The notes: generated from the letters alone by a model not told the origin. A DNA stretch of 41,313 nucleotides from Bacteroidales bacterium UBA1714 (GCA_002317295.1 DCIY01000004.1:1-41313); one strand, 5' to 3'; shown: positions 33,301 through 41,305, numbered from the stretch's first letter. A program made the numbers and translations.

Positions 33301-34625
33301 ATATGAATTTCGCTTTTCAAAAAATATACACACAAATCACTGCGATAACCAAGGCCACCTGTTCGCTCAAGGCGGAAGGGGTAGGTAATGAAGAGTTGGC
33401 ATTGGTCAACGGTCGTTTGGCGCAGGTGGTTAAGATCATGGGTAATGATATTACTCTTCAGGTCTTTCAGGGTACCGAGGGTATTCCTACAAACGCTGAG
33501 GTGGTATTCCTTGGCAAGTCTCCGTCGCTCAAGGTGAGTGATCAATTGGCAGGTCGTTTTTTCAACGCCTATGGTGATCCTATTGATGGAGGACCGGCGA
33601 TTGAAGGTAAGGAAATAGAGATTGGTGGTCCTTCGGTGAACCCTGTTCGTCGTAAACAGCCGTCGGAACTGATTGCCACGGGTATTGCGGGTATTGACCT
33701 GAACAATACATTGGTTTCCGGTCAGAAGATTCCGTTCTTTGCCGATCCGGACCAACCTTATAACCAGGTGATGGCCAATGTGGCCCTGCGTGCCGATGTA
33801 GATAAGATTATCTTGGGTGGTATGGGTTTGACCAACGATGACTATTTGTATTTTAAGAATGTATTTGCCAATGCCGGTGTGCTGGATCGTATTGTGAGTT
33901 TTGTGAATACGACGGAGAATCCGGCTGTTGAGCGTTTGCTGATTCCGGATATGGCCTTGGCAGCTGCTGAATATTTTGCGGTGGAGAAGCATCAGAAAGT
34001 GTTGGTATTGTTAACCGATATGACGCTGTATGCGGATGCTTTGGCGATTGTGAGCAACCGTATGGATCAGATTCCGAGTAAGGACTCCATGCCGGGTAGT
34101 TTGTATTCGGATTTGGCCAAGATCTATGAGAAAGCCGTTCAGTTCCCTGAAGAGGCCGGAGGTGGCAGTATCACGATTATTGCCGTAACGACCCTGTCGG
34201 GTGGTGATATCACCCACGCTATTCCGGATAACACCGGTTATATCACCGAGGGTCAGTTGTACCTGCGTCGTGATGCAGAAATCGGTAAAGTTATCGTCGA
34301 TCCGTTCCGTTCGTTGTCTCGTCTGAAACAGTTGGTTGCCGGTAAGAAAACCCGCGAAGACCATCCGCAGGTAATGAATGCTGCTATTCGTCTGTATGCG
34401 GATGCAGCCAATGCCAAAACGAAATTGGAGAACGGTTTTGATTTGACCGATTACGATAACCGTTGTTTGGATTTCGCCCGTGAGTATTCGCATGATATTT
34501 TGGCCATTGATGTGAACATCAATACGACCGAGATGTTGGATATTGCCTGGTGTCTGTTTGCCAAATATTTCAAACCCGAAGAGGTGAACATCAAGCAAGC
34601 CCTGGTGGATAAATATTGGAAGTAA
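33297..34625 (+). CDS. V/A-type ATPase subunit B
   Basis: A 442-residue regulatory nucleotide-binding subunit. The start at 33297 (MNMNFAFQKIYTQ) is preferred over an earlier one that lies inside the dispersed repeat; a second ATG at 33303 is also possible. The P-loop position is non-canonical (SGQKIPFFADPDQPYNQ), as expected for B. Conserved stretches follow: YFAVEKHQKVLVLLTDMTLYADAL, GSLYSDLAKIYEKA, GGGSITIIAVTTLSGGDITHAIPDNTGYITEGQ. It shares the A of its stop with the next ATG (TAATG). Confidence 0.94.
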   Translation: MNMNFAFQKIYTQITAITKATCSLKAEGVGNEELALVNGRLAQVVKIMGNDITLQVFQGTEGIPTNAEVVFLGKSPSLKVSDQLAGRFFNAYGDPIDGGPAIEGKEIEIGGPSVNPVRRKQPSELIATGIAGIDLNNTLVSGQKIPFFADPDQPYNQVMANVALRADVDKIILGGMGLTNDDYLYFKNVFANAGVLDRIVSFVNTTENPAVERLLIPDMALAAAEYFAVEKHQKVLVLLTDMTLYADALAIVSNRMDQIPSKDSMPGSLYSDLAKIYEKAVQFPEEAGGGSITIIAVTTLSGGDITHAIPDNTGYITEGQLYLRRDAEIGKVIVDPFRSLSRLKQLVAGKKTREDHPQVMNAAIRLYADAANAKTKLENGFDLTDYDNRCLDFAREYSHDILAIDVNINTTEMLDIAWCLFAKYFKPEEVNIKQALVDKYWK

Positions 34626-35227
34626 TGGCTATCGCGTTTCAATTTAATAAAACTTCGTTGCAGGGGCTGGAGAAGGACCTCAAAATGCGACAGCGAACGT
34701 TGCCTACGCTTCAGAGCAAGGAAACAGCCTTGCGTATGGAAGTGAAGCGTGCCAAGGCAGAAATCGCTGCGCTGGATGAAGAGGTCGATCGCCGCATCCG
34801 CGATTATGATCAGATGATTGCGCTTTGGGGAGAGTTTGATACCTCCCTCATCCATGTGGATGATGTGCGCATGTCTGTGAAAAAGATTGCGGGTGTCCGT
34901 GTTCCGGTGCTCGACGAAGTGGTTTATTCGACTCGTCCGTTCTCTATTTTTGAGAGTCCCAAGTGGTTCTTGGACGGATTTGAGCAGCTTAAGGCGATTG
35001 CCGATGTGGGCATTCGTCAGGAATTTGTTCGCCGCAAGGTGGACTTGTTGGAATATGCTCGTAAGAAAACGACGCAAAAAGTGAATCTGTTTGAGAAAGT
35101 GCAGATTCCCGGTTATCAGGATGCTATCCGTAAGATTAAGCGTTTTATGGAAGATGAGGAGAACCTGAGTAAGTCGTCGCAAAAGATTGTAAAGGCCAAG
35201 CGTGCCGCACAAGGAGGTGAAGTATGA
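34625..35227 (+). CDS. V/A-type ATPase subunit D (central stalk)
   Basis: A 200-residue protein with long antiparallel coiled coil: an N-terminal helix (about 8-65, FNKTSLQGLEKDLKMRQRTLP) and a C-terminal helix (about 120-195), typical of the rotor shaft D. It couples ATP hydrolysis in A3B3 to rotation of the K ring; subunit F that usually joins it is not recognised here. The start at 34625 (MAIAFQF) follows directly on the subunit B stop. The end overlaps subunit I by 4 bp (ATGA). Confidence 0.88.
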   Translation: MAIAFQFNKTSLQGLEKDLKMRQRTLPTLQSKETALRMEVKRAKAEIAALDEEVDRRIRDYDQMIALWGEFDTSLIHVDDVRMSVKKIAGVRVPVLDEVVYSTRPFSIFESPKWFLDGFEQLKAIADVGIRQEFVRRKVDLLEYARKKTTQKVNLFEKVQIPGYQDAIRKIKRFMEDEENLSKSSQKIVKAKRAAQGGEV

Positions 35228-36978
35228 TTGAGACGATGAAAAAATACACCTTTGTGGTGTTGGCATCGGGATATGATGCCTTTCTGACCCAACTGCGTGA
35301 GGCCGGTGTGGTGCATATCACCGAGCGTGGTGAGGCCATGGCTGATAATGCCGAATTGCAATCTATTCTGGAGCGGGTCAATGAGGTGGAGCGTCTGATG
35401 AAGCAAGGGGCTCCGGATCAGTTAATTCGTGAGTGCAACGATATCGAGCAACGTATGGAGGCTACTCAGCGTGAGCAATCGCGTATGGAAGTGTGGGGTT
35501 CGTTCTCCCAGGAGCAGTTGGCGGCCCTTCGTGGGGCAGGATATGAACTGCATTTCTACTCTTGTCCGGTGGCTAAGTTCCAGCAGGAGTGGGGTATTGC
35601 CCTGGCTCAGGCCAAGGGACGTCAGTACTTTGTGTCGCTGGCTGTGGTGGAAAATGCAGAAGTGGTGGCAGAGACGCTCAATGACAAGTGCAGTGAGGAG
35701 TTGGCCAAGGATGTGGAGGCTCTGAGAGCCCTGCGTGTAGCGGCTCAGACGCGCATTGATGCCTGGTGGGTAGCCAATGAGCGTAAGTTACAGGAGGAAC
35801 TTAAGGAGTTGCATCGCCAGATTGATTGGAAGCGCGTGTCTCTGTCTACGGATTCCGTGGCTGAGGGTACATTGCGCGTTTTGGAAGGTTTCTGCCCTCA
35901 GGATCAGTCTCAGGCGCTGAATGCCAAGTTGGATACACTCAGTTGTTATTATGAAGTGGAGAAACCTCGTCCGGAGGATGATACACCGATTAAGTTGAAA
36001 AACAATAAGTTCACTTCTCTGTTTGAGTGTTTGACGGGCATGTATGGTTGGCCCAACTATGGCGAGTTTGATCCCACGCCAATTTTGGGTCCGTTCTTCT
36101 TGCTGTTCTTCTCGCTGTGTATTGGCGATGCGGGTTACGGACTGTTGCTCATTATTGTCGGTCTGTTGATTGCCAAGGGCAAACTCAAGATTGAGATGTT
36201 TGACGGCATGGGTCCCATTATTGCTGCGCTGGGTGTAGGATCGACCATTGTAGGTTACCTCATGGGAGGCTTCTTTGGCATCGATTTGTTTGCCGCTGAG
36301 TGGTTCCCAGAGTGGGGCAAGGCCATTATGTTCAAGAGCATGGGCGATGTGGAAGGCAAGATAGCCGGTTATGATGTGATGATGGTATTGGCATTGGCCA
36401 TAGGTGTGGTACATATCTGTCTGGCCATGACGATTAAGTGCATCACGTATACGCGTCGTTTTGGTTGGAAGGAGAATATCTCTGCCTGGGGTTGGCTGAT
36501 TCTCATTTTGGGAGGTCTGCTGACGGCTGTTTTGGCCATGACGGGTTGTGTAGGTCCTATGGCGACCAATATCATGCTGATTGTGATTGGTGGTATCTCG
36601 GCGTTGGCCATCTTTATTTTCCGTCAGTTGGGTCGCAATCCGCTGATTAATATTGGTGCCGGTTTGTGGGATACCTATGGTATGGCCACGGGTATATTGG
36701 GTGATGTACTCAGTTACATCCGTCTGTATGCCTTGGGTTTGGCCGGTGGTATGCTGGGTATGGCCTTTAACCAGTTGGGAGGCATGGTGCTTGGCGAGAC
36801 GCCCAATGTAGGCACATGGGTTGCGTTTATTGTGATTGTGACCTTTGGTCATGTGCTCAACCTGTTGATGGCGTGTCTGGGTGCCTTTGTTCACCCGTTG
36901 CGTCTGACGTTTGTGGAGTACTTCAAGAACTCGGGTTACCAGGGAAATGGAAAATTATATAAACCTTTTAAAAAATAA
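35224..36978 (+). CDS. V/A-type ATPase subunit I (membrane stator, a-like)
   Basis: A 584-residue protein. The cytoplasmic N-terminal half (about 1-265) is largely helical coiled coil; the C-terminal half holds about seven membrane helices. GPFFLLFFSLCIGDAGYGLLL opens the membrane part, and DVLSYIRLYALGLAGGMLG contains the conserved Arg that faces the ion-binding Glu of the K ring. The subunit forms the ion half-channels. Translation is coupled to subunit D by ATGA overlap. Confidence 0.92.
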   Translation: MIETMKKYTFVVLASGYDAFLTQLREAGVVHITERGEAMADNAELQSILERVNEVERLMKQGAPDQLIRECNDIEQRMEATQREQSRMEVWGSFSQEQLAALRGAGYELHFYSCPVAKFQQEWGIALAQAKGRQYFVSLAVVENAEVVAETLNDKCSEELAKDVEALRALRVAAQTRIDAWWVANERKLQEELKELHRQIDWKRVSLSTDSVAEGTLRVLEGFCPQDQSQALNAKLDTLSCYYEVEKPRPEDDTPIKLKNNKFTSLFECLTGMYGWPNYGEFDPTPILGPFFLLFFSLCIGDAGYGLLLIIVGLLIAKGKLKIEMFDGMGPIIAALGVGSTIVGYLMGGFFGIDLFAAEWFPEWGKAIMFKSMGDVEGKIAGYDVMMVLALAIGVVHICLAMTIKCITYTRRFGWKENISAWGWLILILGGLLTAVLAMTGCVGPMATNIMLIVIGGISALAIFIFRQLGRNPLINIGAGLWDTYGMATGILGDVLSYIRLYALGLAGGMLGMAFNQLGGMVLGETPNVGTWVAFIVIVTFGHVLNLLMACLGAFVHPLRLTFVEYFKNSGYQGNGKLYKPFKK

Positions 36979-36987
36979 ATAACTATT

Positions 36988-37416
36988 ATGATTGAATCTC
37001 TTTTAGGTTATCTCGGACTGGGCCTCATGTTAGGCTTGTCCGGTGTGGGTTCCGCTTATGGAACCACGATTGCCGCCAATGCGGCTGAAGGCGGCTTAAA
37101 GAAAGCTGCTGACAAATCGAGTGCATTTATGATTTTGTCTGCACTGCCAGCTACTCAGGGTTTGTACGGATTCGTAGCCTTCCTGATGTTGATGGGCAAG
37201 TTCAACGTGGCCGAAAACGGTCTGTTGCTCTTTGGTATCGGTGTGGGTGCTGGTTTGGTCTTCCTGCTCAGTGCTATTCGTCAGGGTCAGGTGGCAGCCA
37301 ATGGTATTGCCGGTATTGCATCGGGTCACGATGTAATGACCAACACCATGATTTATTGCGCCCTTCCTGAGTTCTACGCTATTTTGGCGCTGGTAGGTGC
37401 ACTGATGATTCACTAA
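36988..37416 (+). CDS. V/A-type ATPase subunit K (rotor ring)
   Basis: A 142-residue four-helix proteolipid built of two hairpins. The second hairpin carries the ion-binding Glu in LPEFYAILAL, while the first has LPATQGLYGF with Thr and Gln instead. In the Na+-pumping K ring of Enterococcus hirae, Leu61, Thr64, Gln65, Gln110 and Glu139 bind Na+. The L-P-x-T-Q pattern and a Gln in the third helix region (AIRQGQVAANGI) are present here, so Na+ coupling is plausible, but not proven. It is the last gene of the operon, followed by a strong terminator. Confidence 0.92.
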   Translation: MIESLLGYLGLGLMLGLSGVGSAYGTTIAANAAEGGLKKAADKSSAFMILSALPATQGLYGFVAFLMLMGKFNVAENGLLLFGIGVGAGLVFLLSAIRQGQVAANGIAGIASGHDVMTNTMIYCALPEFYAILALVGALMIH

Positions 37417-37439
37417 TCCTCGTTTAATCTCGAGACAAC

Positions 37440-37467
37440 AAAAGGACGGCTCCGGCCGTCCTTTTGT
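37440..37467 (+). terminator. Terminator of the ATPase operon
   Basis: AAAAGGACGGC (37440-37450), loop TCCG and GCCGTCCTTTT (37455-37465) form an 11-bp perfect stem with a T-rich 3' arm. Confidence 0.85.
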
Positions 37468-37485
37468 CCCTAAAAAAGAAAGTAT

Positions 37486-39276
37486 ATGAAACCTCATCGC
37501 CTTATCGCCTTTCATTTTGCATTTTGCATTAGCCTTTTAGGCGTGCATTCTGCATTTCTTCAAGCAACTCCTATCCGCATCATTTACGAAAATGACGTCC
37601 ATTGTGCGCTGGATGGATACGTTTCTATTGCCGGAGTCCGCGATTCCTTGCGTCAGTTGTCCACCGACGTGGCTTTGGTTAGTTCCGGTGACTACCTTCA
37701 GGGTGGCACCATGGGTTCTATTTCCAATGGCAAGTTCTGTGTGGATATGATTAATGCCACTCAGTACGATGTACTGACGCTGGGTAACCACGAATTTGAT
37801 TACCGTGTGCCTCGTTTGATGGAACTGATAGCCTCGATGGATGCGGATGTGGTGAGCAGCAATCTGTATCAGATTCAAGATACCTCAGGGTCTTCGCTCT
37901 TAACCTCTCCCCTGCAGGGGGAGTCGGAGGGGGCCCTTCGCCTATTACCCCCTTATGTCATCAAAGACTTCTCTGATTCGCGCCGCGTAGCGTTTGTAGG
38001 AGTAACCACGCCTACGGCCATGGTTGATGAGAGATATGCATTTCTTGACGGCAATGACACGATATATTCTCTGTGTCCGGACTCATTTGTTACGGTGGTA
38101 CAGCGTGCCGTCAATGCTGCTCGAGGGGAAGGTGCTACTACGGTGGTGCTGCTTAGTCATATGGGTGAAGCAGAGGCTCGTTGGCCACAATATTCGTCTG
38201 CAGAGTTGGTGGCAGCGACGTCGGGCATCGATGTGGTGCTGGATGCTCACAGTCATGATGTGATTTCTGCCCAATATGTGGCGAATCTCAATGGCGATAG
38301 GGTACTGATTTCCCAGACGGGCAACAAGGTGGCCAATGTGGGGGTATTGACCATTGATACCGATCTGGATACGCTGTATACGGAACTTATACCATCGGCC
38401 TCCTGTCCCAAATCGGTAGCAGTTCAGCATGTGTTGGATTCGCTCAATGATCAATGTGCACCGATTCTCAATCAGGTAGTGGGGCATACGGATTTTCTGC
38501 TGACTATTTATGATGCCGATGGTGTGCGTGTGGTGCGTACTTCGGAGACGAATATGGGTGATTTGGTGACGGATGCGTTCCGTATCACCCAATCGACTCA
38601 ACTGGGCATACAGAATGGAGGAGGTATTCGTGCGGATATCCCGGCCGGTGATATCACCTATGGTCAGGTGATTGATGTGTTGTCCTTTGGCAATATGTTG
38701 GGTACCTATCGTGTAACGGGCCGGATGCTGGTTGATTTCTTGGAAGAAGGATGCAAGACGTTGCCGAAAGAGGGAACGTTTATGCAGATTAGTGGTTTGC
38801 GAATGAAAGTGGATACCACGCAACATCCGACGATTACGATTCACATGGAGGACTCTACGGTGAGTATTGAAGGTCCGCGTCGCGTTTACGATGTGGAGAT
38901 TTTGCAATCGGATAGTACATATGTTCCGGTGGTGGCTGACCAGACTTATACGCTGACGGCATCTAATTATCTGATTTTCCAACAGGGCATCATCAGTATG
39001 TACAAGTGTGAGGTGATTCAGACCAACCTGACGGAGGAATACAATGCCCTTAAGCAGTATATCATCAACGATTTGGGTGGGGTAGTGCCCGAGCGCTATC
39101 GTGCCATTGGTGGCCAGGGTCGTATGCAATTTGTTGCCCGTACTACGGACCTGGAATCGCCGAGTCAGGATGGTTCACAGGGTTCAGATCCGTGCACGAA
39201 GTTGCTGCGTAACGGACGTCTGTATATTCTCCGTTCTGCTCATCTCTACACCCTTCAGGGTCAAGTAGTAGAGTAA
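37486..39276 (+). CDS. Exported bifunctional metallophosphatase/5'-nucleotidase
   Basis: A 596-residue exported protein. The N-terminal metallophosphatase domain (about 27-270) has IYENDVHC, SSGDYLQGG, LGNHEFDY, LLSHMGE and DAHSHD metal motifs. The 5'-nucleotidase C-terminal domain (about 310-540) has NMGDLVTDAFR, IQNGGGIRADIPAGDIT, and the nucleoside-stacking region near SNYLIFQQG. It probably dephosphorylates nucleotides outside the cytoplasm. Three oddities: the signal peptide is encoded within a dispersed GCATTTT repeat; TSPLQGESEGA (about 140-150) comes from a palindromic repeat also seen in dnaX; and the last 25 residues form the NGRLYILR...LYTLQGQ tail, part of which is duplicated at 41262. 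Confidence 0.92.
   Translation: MKPHRLIAFHFAFCISLLGVHSAFLQATPIRIIYENDVHCALDGYVSIAGVRDSLRQLSTDVALVSSGDYLQGGTMGSISNGKFCVDMINATQYDVLTLGNHEFDYRVPRLMELIASMDADVVSSNLYQIQDTSGSSLLTSPLQGESEGALRLLPPYVIKDFSDSRRVAFVGVTTPTAMVDERYAFLDGNDTIYSLCPDSFVTVVQRAVNAARGEGATTVVLLSHMGEAEARWPQYSSAELVAATSGIDVVLDAHSHDVISAQYVANLNGDRVLISQTGNKVANVGVLTIDTDLDTLYTELIPSASCPKSVAVQHVLDSLNDQCAPILNQVVGHTDFLLTIYDADGVRVVRTSETNMGDLVTDAFRITQSTQLGIQNGGGIRADIPAGDITYGQVIDVLSFGNMLGTYRVTGRMLVDFLEEGCKTLPKEGTFMQISGLRMKVDTTQHPTITIHMEDSTVSIEGPRRVYDVEILQSDSTYVPVVADQTYTLTASNYLIFQQGIISMYKCEVIQTNLTEEYNALKQYIINDLGGVVPERYRAIGGQGRMQFVARTTDLESPSQDGSQGSDPCTKLLRNGRLYILRSAHLYTLQGQVVE
37513..37557. repeat. GCATTTT repeat inside a signal-peptide coding region
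   Basis: CATTTTGCATTTTGCATTAG, CCTTTTAGG and CGTGCATTCTGCATTT repeat the layout at 27427-27496, but here translated as HFAFCISLLGVHSAF, the hydrophobic core of the signal peptide. The central palindrome differs between the two copies (GGCC-TTT-GGCC there, GCCT-TTT-AGGC here) yet stays self-complementary. Confidence 0.75.
37903..37938. repeat. Dispersed palindromic repeat inside the nucleotidase gene
   Basis: CTCCCCTGCAGGGGGAG followed by TCGGAGGGGG lies in frame between the first and second halves of the phosphatase domain. It corresponds in sequence, spacing and frame to 22476-22520 in dnaX. Confidence 0.7.
39242..39269. repeat. 28-bp direct repeat, left copy (nucleotidase 3' end)
   Basis: These 28 bases (ATCTCTACACCC ... 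CAAGTAGT), coding LYTLQGQVV at the end of the nucleotidase, recur unchanged at 41262-41289. Between them lie the two minus-strand ATPase/RloB genes. Confidence 0.95.
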
Positions 39277-39286
39277 GCGGTTGTAG

Positions 39287-39381
39287 AATAAAAAACGCTA
39301 TTTTTGCATTTTATTTGCTCCAATCCCCATCATTGAGGGGGTTGGAGCCAAATAAAAAACGCTATTTTTGCATTTTATTTG
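39287..39381. repeat. 31-bp direct repeats flanking a hairpin
   Basis: The same 31 bases occur at 39287-39317 and 39351-39381; the second copy includes the last codon and stop of the rloB-like gene. Between them, 39318-39328 pairs with 39337-39347 as an 11-bp stem (one T-G wobble) with an eight-base loop. The hairpin lies beyond the 3' end of the minus-strand genes and of the plus-strand nucleotidase gene, so it could act as a terminator for either. The gap 39277-39374 holds nothing else. Confidence 0.85.
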
Positions 39382-39953
39382 GCAAACTCATTTAGTTTAT
39401 CAAACAAACGAAACATTTCTGTATACGAATTTGGCATACCTTTTTCATGGAGTGTCACCGACTGTCGGGCTAATTCTAATGCACGGTCGAGATTACCACT
39501 TGATGTGAGGATGGGGAATAATTTATTACGCTTGAAATATTGTTCTGTTTTCGTATATTGAGGTAAATATTTATGCAACTCCATCTCAACGGTGGCATAG
39601 GAATCAAAATATCGTTGTGATAATTGTGGTATAAAGTGTAATAGAAACCAATATTCTGTACAAGGATCTGTCTCGATAAAGGTTACTTTACGATAGGCTT
39701 TCTGTTGTTTGGCCGTATGATAAGCCTGCATCTCGGTTGGATGGCTATTCAATCGATCCATATCCAATAAGCATACCACCTCATCAAAACCTTCGTTTAG
39801 ACATTGCTTTGCCATAGCCAACATGTGCTTGATGTCTGCGTGCTGTGGCAATGACGGACGCATTGTAAACGGATAGTGTTTGGCAATGCGTAAGGAATCA
39901 ATATAATACCATTCTGTTGGTCCCTCTCCAAATATGGCTAAACTCTTTTTCAT
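39375..39953 (-). CDS. RloB-like TOPRIM-type protein, partner of AAA ATPase
   Basis: A 192-residue protein resembling the RloB family (PF13707 type). The N-terminus IFGEGPTEWYYIDSL carries the EGxTE motif (Glu10), the next strand has LLDMDRLN with D-x-D (64-66), and ETDPCTEYWFLLHF (about 94-107) is the family's hallmark. The E and DxD set is what a TOPRIM-like nuclease fold would need. Related ATPase plus TOPRIM or RloB pairs (PARIS AriA/AriB, AbiL-type, OLD-like) act in anti-phage defence; by analogy this would be the effector. Its ATG overlaps the ATPase stop (ATGA), so the two are translated together. The DNA is more AT-rich than neighbouring genes. Confidence 0.82.
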   Translation of the reverse strand: MKKSLAIFGEGPTEWYYIDSLRIAKHYPFTMRPSLPQHADIKHMLAMAKQCLNEGFDEVVCLLDMDRLNSHPTEMQAYHTAKQQKAYRKVTFIETDPCTEYWFLLHFIPQLSQRYFDSYATVEMELHKYLPQYTKTEQYFKRNKLFPILTSSGNLDRALELARQSVTLHEKGMPNSYTEMFRLFDKLNEFAK

Positions 39954-41146
39954 TTGTCGATATAGGTTTCACCGGTAAAAGGTAGTTTAACTAATTTGCC
40001 TTGTAAATAGGCATTATATGGAGAAAGATTTTTGTGTAGGCCCAATTGCGAGAGCCGTACTAATTCTGTTTCAGCATTCTCGTTCTTATCGGTAAACCAA
40101 ACGACATCTCTGCGCAAAAAATCTTCTTTGAGTAAGTTGATGTCATGTGTAGCAATCAGCATTTGTGATGTGCCGGTATCATTATTCAAATAGAATCGTA
40201 GAAAATAGGAAATCAGTTCATAATGAAGGCTTGTTTCTAATTCATCTATTAGCATAAATTGGCTATTATAGAGTAGATGTTTAAGCAAGACAGCTATACT
40301 CATATAGCGCAGTGTACCATTAGATTCAAGAGCTTCCGGCAAAATACCATCCCCTGATGATGTTTTATGATGGAATGTGATGCTTTCACCGCTTGGTGAT
40401 AATTCAAACCCGCTGATATTAAAGTCTGATTTTTGCAGAAATTGTTGGATAAACGCGTGCAGTGTTTTGTCCTTATCTTGTTGCAATTGCTTGTGTAGAA
40501 AGTCCATTGATGTGTTGGTGGGATTGATACAAACCGAGAGGTTCTGATTTATCCAATCATATACGGTATTAAGGCGTGTTTTCTCAACATTTGATTTACC
40601 AAATGCAGCTAAAACGGAGCAATTATTTAGGGTGTTACCATAAATAATATCTTGGTCATGTCGGTTGAGTTGCAGGGCCTTACCAAACTCCACACGCGTG
40701 CTGTCGTTCCCTTTGATATAAATGCGTGTATAAAGCATAGATGGTCGCACCGATGCATAGACCAATAGTTGCTCCTTTAGAATGTGCTGACGATCAAATT
40801 CTATTTCCAAGCAATAGCGTTCTCCCTTAAGATAGAAATTTATCTGCATTTTTGAGGGTGTTGTTTTGCTCTCGCTATCTAATAGGAAAGGGTAATAATC
40901 AATGGTATCTGTACGAGATGACGGGTAGACCAATAGTAATTCCCGGAAGAAGTCCAATGCTTGCAGCAGTTTTGTTTTCCCAGAAGCATTAGCACCATAC
41001 ACAATTCCCATTTTGAGCAGTTTGACATTAGGTGCAACTTCCACAAGATAGGTATCGGAAAGATACTTTTCTATCGTTGGCACAAAACTTAAAGTCTGTT
41101 TTGTACGGATGGAGTAGAAATTTTCTACAGAAAAATCAGCTAACAT
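39950..41146 (-). CDS. AAA ATPase (COG1106/RloA-like), defence-type
   Basis: A 398-residue ABC/SMC-type ATPase of the AAA_15/AAA_21 group. Walker A GANASGKT lies at 51-58 after the usual MLADFSVENFYSI start; a long insertion follows. The signature region with ESNGTLRYMS is seen at about 285-295; Walker B is MLIDELETSLH and the switch His is in LIATHDINLL. No TOPRIM domain is fused, unlike OLD proteins; the partner gene supplies it. The start at 41146 is chosen because it gives the family N-terminus and follows a consensus promoter; an earlier start lies within the promoter. It probably senses infection and controls the RloB-like protein; this is inferred from related systems. Confidence 0.85.
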   Translation of the reverse strand: MLADFSVENFYSIRTKQTLSFVPTIEKYLSDTYLVEVAPNVKLLKMGIVYGANASGKTKLLQALDFFRELLLVYPSSRTDTIDYYPFLLDSESKTTPSKMQINFYLKGERYCLEIEFDRQHILKEQLLVYASVRPSMLYTRIYIKGNDSTRVEFGKALQLNRHDQDIIYGNTLNNCSVLAAFGKSNVEKTRLNTVYDWINQNLSVCINPTNTSMDFLHKQLQQDKDKTLHAFIQQFLQKSDFNISGFELSPSGESITFHHKTSSGDGILPEALESNGTLRYMSIAVLLKHLLYNSQFMLIDELETSLHYELISYFLRFYLNNDTGTSQMLIATHDINLLKEDFLRRDVVWFTDKNENAETELVRLSQLGLHKNLSPYNAYLQGKLVKLPFTGETYIDK

Positions 41147-41172
41147 ACTTATCGTTTCTTTGTTTTGGACTG

Positions 41173-41204
41173 CAAAAGTACATAAAAGAAATGATATGTG
41201 CAAA
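41173..41204 (-). promoter_or_regulatory. Promoter of the ATPase/RloB pair
   Basis: On the minus strand TTTG (41204-41201) and TACTTTTG (41180-41173) are 20 bases apart, a full consensus, so the cassette carries its own promoter within the repeat-bounded segment. Confidence 0.75.
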
Positions 41205-41260
41205 TTTTATTTGCTATTTCTGTCAAAAAACTACTATTTTCTAAAATAAATATGCATATT

Positions 41261-41305
41261 AATCTCTACACCCTTCAGGGTCAAGTAGTTGCTGATTCTC
41301 GCTGA
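41261..41305 (+). pseudogene. Orphan 3' end of a nucleotidase-like gene
   Basis: Codons from 41261 read NLYTLQGQVVADSR then TGA, in the same frame as the nucleotidase tail. The first 28 bases after 41261 are the right copy of the direct repeat (41262-41289). There is no coding sequence for the rest of a protein upstream, so this looks like a displaced gene end: either the original terminus of the nucleotidase gene, separated by the cassette, or the tail of another protein with the same motif. The window ends at 41313. Confidence 0.55.

Noticed and set aside
31653..33992. 779-codon open frame antisense to V-ATPase subunits A and B
   Set aside because: It is opposite two strongly conserved genes, is rich in His, Thr and Arg in the manner of a reverse-frame shadow, and runs through the GCATTTT repeat.
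35788..36894. 368-codon open frame antisense to subunit I
   Set aside because: It has no domain or promoter, and its composition is that of an antisense frame of a membrane protein.
39375..41146. Toxin-antitoxin or restriction system reading of the minus-strand pair
   Set aside because: No methylase, restriction or antitoxin domain is visible; the motifs fit an ATPase plus RloB-like pair better.
39242..41289. Classical insertion sequence or transposon
   Set aside because: No transposase or terminal inverted repeats were seen, and 28 bp is longer than usual transposon target duplications.
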